Below are positions 4,651 to 6,333 of a DNA stretch of 6,333 bases, piece after piece. Position 1 is the stretch's first letter, and each line of letters begins with the position of its first letter. The position numbers and the translations under genes were made by a program. The notes below the pieces were generated by a model. It ran no database searches. It saw only the letters and a program-made list of their open reading frames with translations, and was not told the DNA's origin. Origin of the DNA: Clostridia bacterium (GTDB lineage: Bacteria > Bacillota > Clostridia > Christensenellales > QALW01); assembly GCA_017964345.1 (NCBI GenBank), contig JAGCSD010000136.1:1-6333 (forward strand). The letters are read 5' to 3'.

Positions 4651-6333
4651 TTATGCCTGTTCCAAAAGACGCACGATCGCCGCGGCGAACATTTTCGCGC
4701 TGATATAGAAGTCTTCCAGAACAAGTGATTCATTGGGCTGATGCGCTTTATCCTCTCTGTCGGGGAACTGTACGCCGAAGGCGACCGCTTTGCCGGGCAG
4801 GGCGCGGGCGTAAGTGCCGCCGCCGATGGCAAGCGGCTCGTCATCCCGTCCGGTATAATCACGGTAGACGTCCATCAAGGTGCGGACCAGCGGGGAAGCG
4901 TGATCGACATGGTGGGGCGCCTGCGCGTGCAGGATCTCCGCGCTCCAGGAGCCGGGCAGTGCCGTTTGCAGGCGGGCGAGAATGTCGTCGGCGCCGTATG
5001 TGATCGGGTAGCGGATGTCCAGCACCAGGCGGCAGGAGTCGTCCTGCATGGTTTCATCCAGATCGTTTCTACCGACGAGGCAGATACCGAGGTTCAGTGA
5101 CAGAGAGCCGGAAGCTTCATCCTGTAAATGCAAATGTACGCCGCTGCCGTCGGTTTTGTCCACAAACATATCCATAACGGCGTCCACGAAGTCGCCTTGG
5201 CTTCCGCCCAAATGCAGAGCCTTGAGCAGGCGGAACAGTTCAAACAGCGCGTTTTTGCCTTTTTCCGGCGTGCTTCCGTGCGCGCCCACACCGGTGGAAA
5301 CGATGTCTAAATGATCGTCTTCCACAGTAAACTCCAAGCCGAATGCTTTGGCGTCGTAGTGCGCCAGGACGGATTGCAGTTTGTCCATGTTGCCGATCAC
5401 GGTAGCGGTGGCTTTGTCCGGCACCATGTTCGGACGCAGACCGCCCCGGATATACAGTTGATAATTGCTTTCGGCAAGGCTCGTCCGCAAATTGATGTGC
5501 GCGATGCCCTTTTCGGTAATGATGACGGGGTAGTCCGCGTCGGGAGTGAAGGCAATGTCGGGAATGTCTTCGGTTTGTTTGTAGCGATCCATGCACGCCC
5601 AGCCGCTTTCCTCGTCACAGCCGAAGATCAGCCGTACACGGCAGGGAAGCTCTTCCATGGCTTCCTTGACTGCCGCCACGGCGTAGATCGCCGCGATCGC
5701 GGGACCTTTGTCGTCAATACTGCCGCGCCCGAAGATCTCCCTGTCGGTCACGCGCGCCGTGAACGGATCGCCTTCCCAACCGTCGCCGGCGGGCACGACG
5801 TCCAAATGACAAAGAATGCCGAGCAGCGTATCGCCTTCACCGATCTGCGCCCAGCCGCAATAGTTGTCGATGTTGGCGGTTTCCATGCCGAAAGACTCAC
5901 AAAGGGTGAGCACGTATTCCAGCGCCTGAGCGCACGGCTCGCCGAAGGGGAGATTGTCCTCCTCGTTTTCCTTGACGGACGGAATGGCGATCAATTCTTT
6001 CAGGTCGTTCAGCATCGCCTCGGTGTTTTGGTCGATAAAGGCGTCGGTCACGGACGGTGTGCGCAGATAGGCGATCAGTTTTTCGTCCAGCGCCAGCGCG
6101 TATTTGTTTTCGGCGGTTTGGACGGTCACCGGCTGCGCGCTTTTGGGGAACAGTCTTTGCCCTGCCGCGCCTTCGGTGACGGCTGTTACGTCCGCTTTGG
6201 CGACGCGCAGTTCCTTGACAAGGCGCTTGCCGGAGAATTGTTCCACGATCAACGTGTCCTCACGGAACGTATAGGTATAGGAGGTATGCTGCTTGCGATA
6301 GAGCCATACGCCCGCCGCCAGAACGATCAACAG
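4651..6333 (-). CDS. Membrane-anchored M20 dipeptidase, PepV/Sapep type, 5' end missing
   Basis: About 561 codons are visible and the frame stays open to the window edge, so the true start lies outside. Numbering here counts the TTG at 6328-6330 as residue 1. Residues 1-13 (IVLAAGVWLYRK) look like the end of a membrane helix. Residues 15-90 are a beta-rich segment (SYTYTFREDTLIVEQF) resembling small PH-like membrane-associated domains. From about 95 to the end, 465 residues match a whole PepV-type dinuclear metallodipeptidase: H175 and D177 in CHLDVVPAG, bridging D206 in GRGSIDDKGP, catalytic E240 and E241 in CDEESGW, D264 in TPDADYP, H351 in GVGAHGSTPEKG, and H530 in DKAHQPNE. It should hydrolyse dipeptides, with the anchor placing it at the membrane. 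An internal GTG at 6049-6051 fits the usual family start but has no RBS, so I favour one fused protein. Its transcript ends at the hairpin at 4592-4632. Confidence 0.92.
   Translation of the reverse strand: MLIVLAAGVWLYRKQHTSYTYTFREDTLIVEQFSGKRLVKELRVAKADVTAVTEGAAGQRLFPKSAQPVTVQTAENKYALALDEKLIAYLRTPSVTDAFIDQNTEAMLNDLKELIAIPSVKENEEDNLPFGEPCAQALEYVLTLCESFGMETANIDNYCGWAQIGEGDTLLGILCHLDVVPAGDGWEGDPFTARVTDREIFGRGSIDDKGPAIAAIYAVAAVKEAMEELPCRVRLIFGCDEESGWACMDRYKQTEDIPDIAFTPDADYPVIITEKGIAHINLRTSLAESNYQLYIRGGLRPNMVPDKATATVIGNMDKLQSVLAHYDAKAFGLEFTVEDDHLDIVSTGVGAHGSTPEKGKNALFELFRLLKALHLGGSQGDFVDAVMDMFVDKTDGSGVHLHLQDEASGSLSLNLGICLVGRNDLDETMQDDSCRLVLDIRYPITYGADDILARLQTALPGSWSAEILHAQAPHHVDHASPLVRTLMDVYRDYTGRDDEPLAIGGGTYARALPGKAVAFGVQFPDREDKAHQPNESLVLEDFYISAKMFAAAIVRLLEQA

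Noticed and set aside
4651..6330. Treating the TTG at 6328-6330 as the true start of the dipeptidase
   Set aside because: The codon before it is also open (CTG), it sits within an apparent membrane helix, and there is no room to see an RBS, so the gene most likely continues beyond the window.
1..6333. CRISPR array, insertion sequence or prophage remnant
   Set aside because: No direct repeat series, transposase, integrase or long terminal inverted repeats were seen; every inverted repeat found is explained as a terminator or promoter-proximal palindrome.

Overview
The window reads as chromosomal DNA of an anaerobic Clostridia-type Firmicute, probably an Oscillospiraceae/Ruminococcaceae-like gut bacterium. 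The evidence is a SCIFF (six-cysteine) peptide gene, a multidomain flavodiiron protein of the anaerobe type, strong AGGAGG-type ribosome sites, sigma-A promoters and a moderately high GC content. No rRNA, tRNA, CRISPR array, transposase or phage gene was seen.

Layout. Left block, minus strand (1-2072): a flavodiiron protein with added flavin-reductase and rubredoxin modules, then scfA (SCIFF ranthipeptide precursor) with its own consensus promoter, then a factor-independent terminator. At the very edge lies the RBS and ATG of the next gene, by position the likely radical-SAM maturase scfB. Central block, plus strand (2252-4590): an uncharacterised 182-aa protein resembling DUF6935 proteins, a macro-domain protein with a C-terminal HTH-like helical domain, and a small soluble von Willebrand factor A (vWA) protein. 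The vWA frame is broken by an in-frame amber codon. Right block, minus strand (4651-6333): a PepV/Sapep-type M20 dipeptidase fused to an N-terminal membrane-anchored beta-rich segment. Its 5' end lies outside the window.

The 179-bp gap between the flavodiiron gene and the central block carries divergent, partly overlapping sigma-A promoters and a 21-bp palindrome over one -10 box. A strong hairpin terminator follows each of the three central genes. The last one sits between convergent genes and looks bidirectional.

How the genes may work together: the flavodiiron protein detoxifies O2 or NO, and the SCIFF pair makes a thioether peptide. The macro and vWA proteins contain ADP-ribose-ligand and metal-dependent interaction folds that often occur in stress or conflict modules, but a functional link with the 182-aa protein is inferred only from adjacency. 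The points most worth a second look are the amber codon in the vWA gene, the Gly at the usual thioether-acceptor position plus an extra leader Cys in the SCIFF peptide, the degenerate ligand loops of the macro domain, and the fusion architecture of the dipeptidase.
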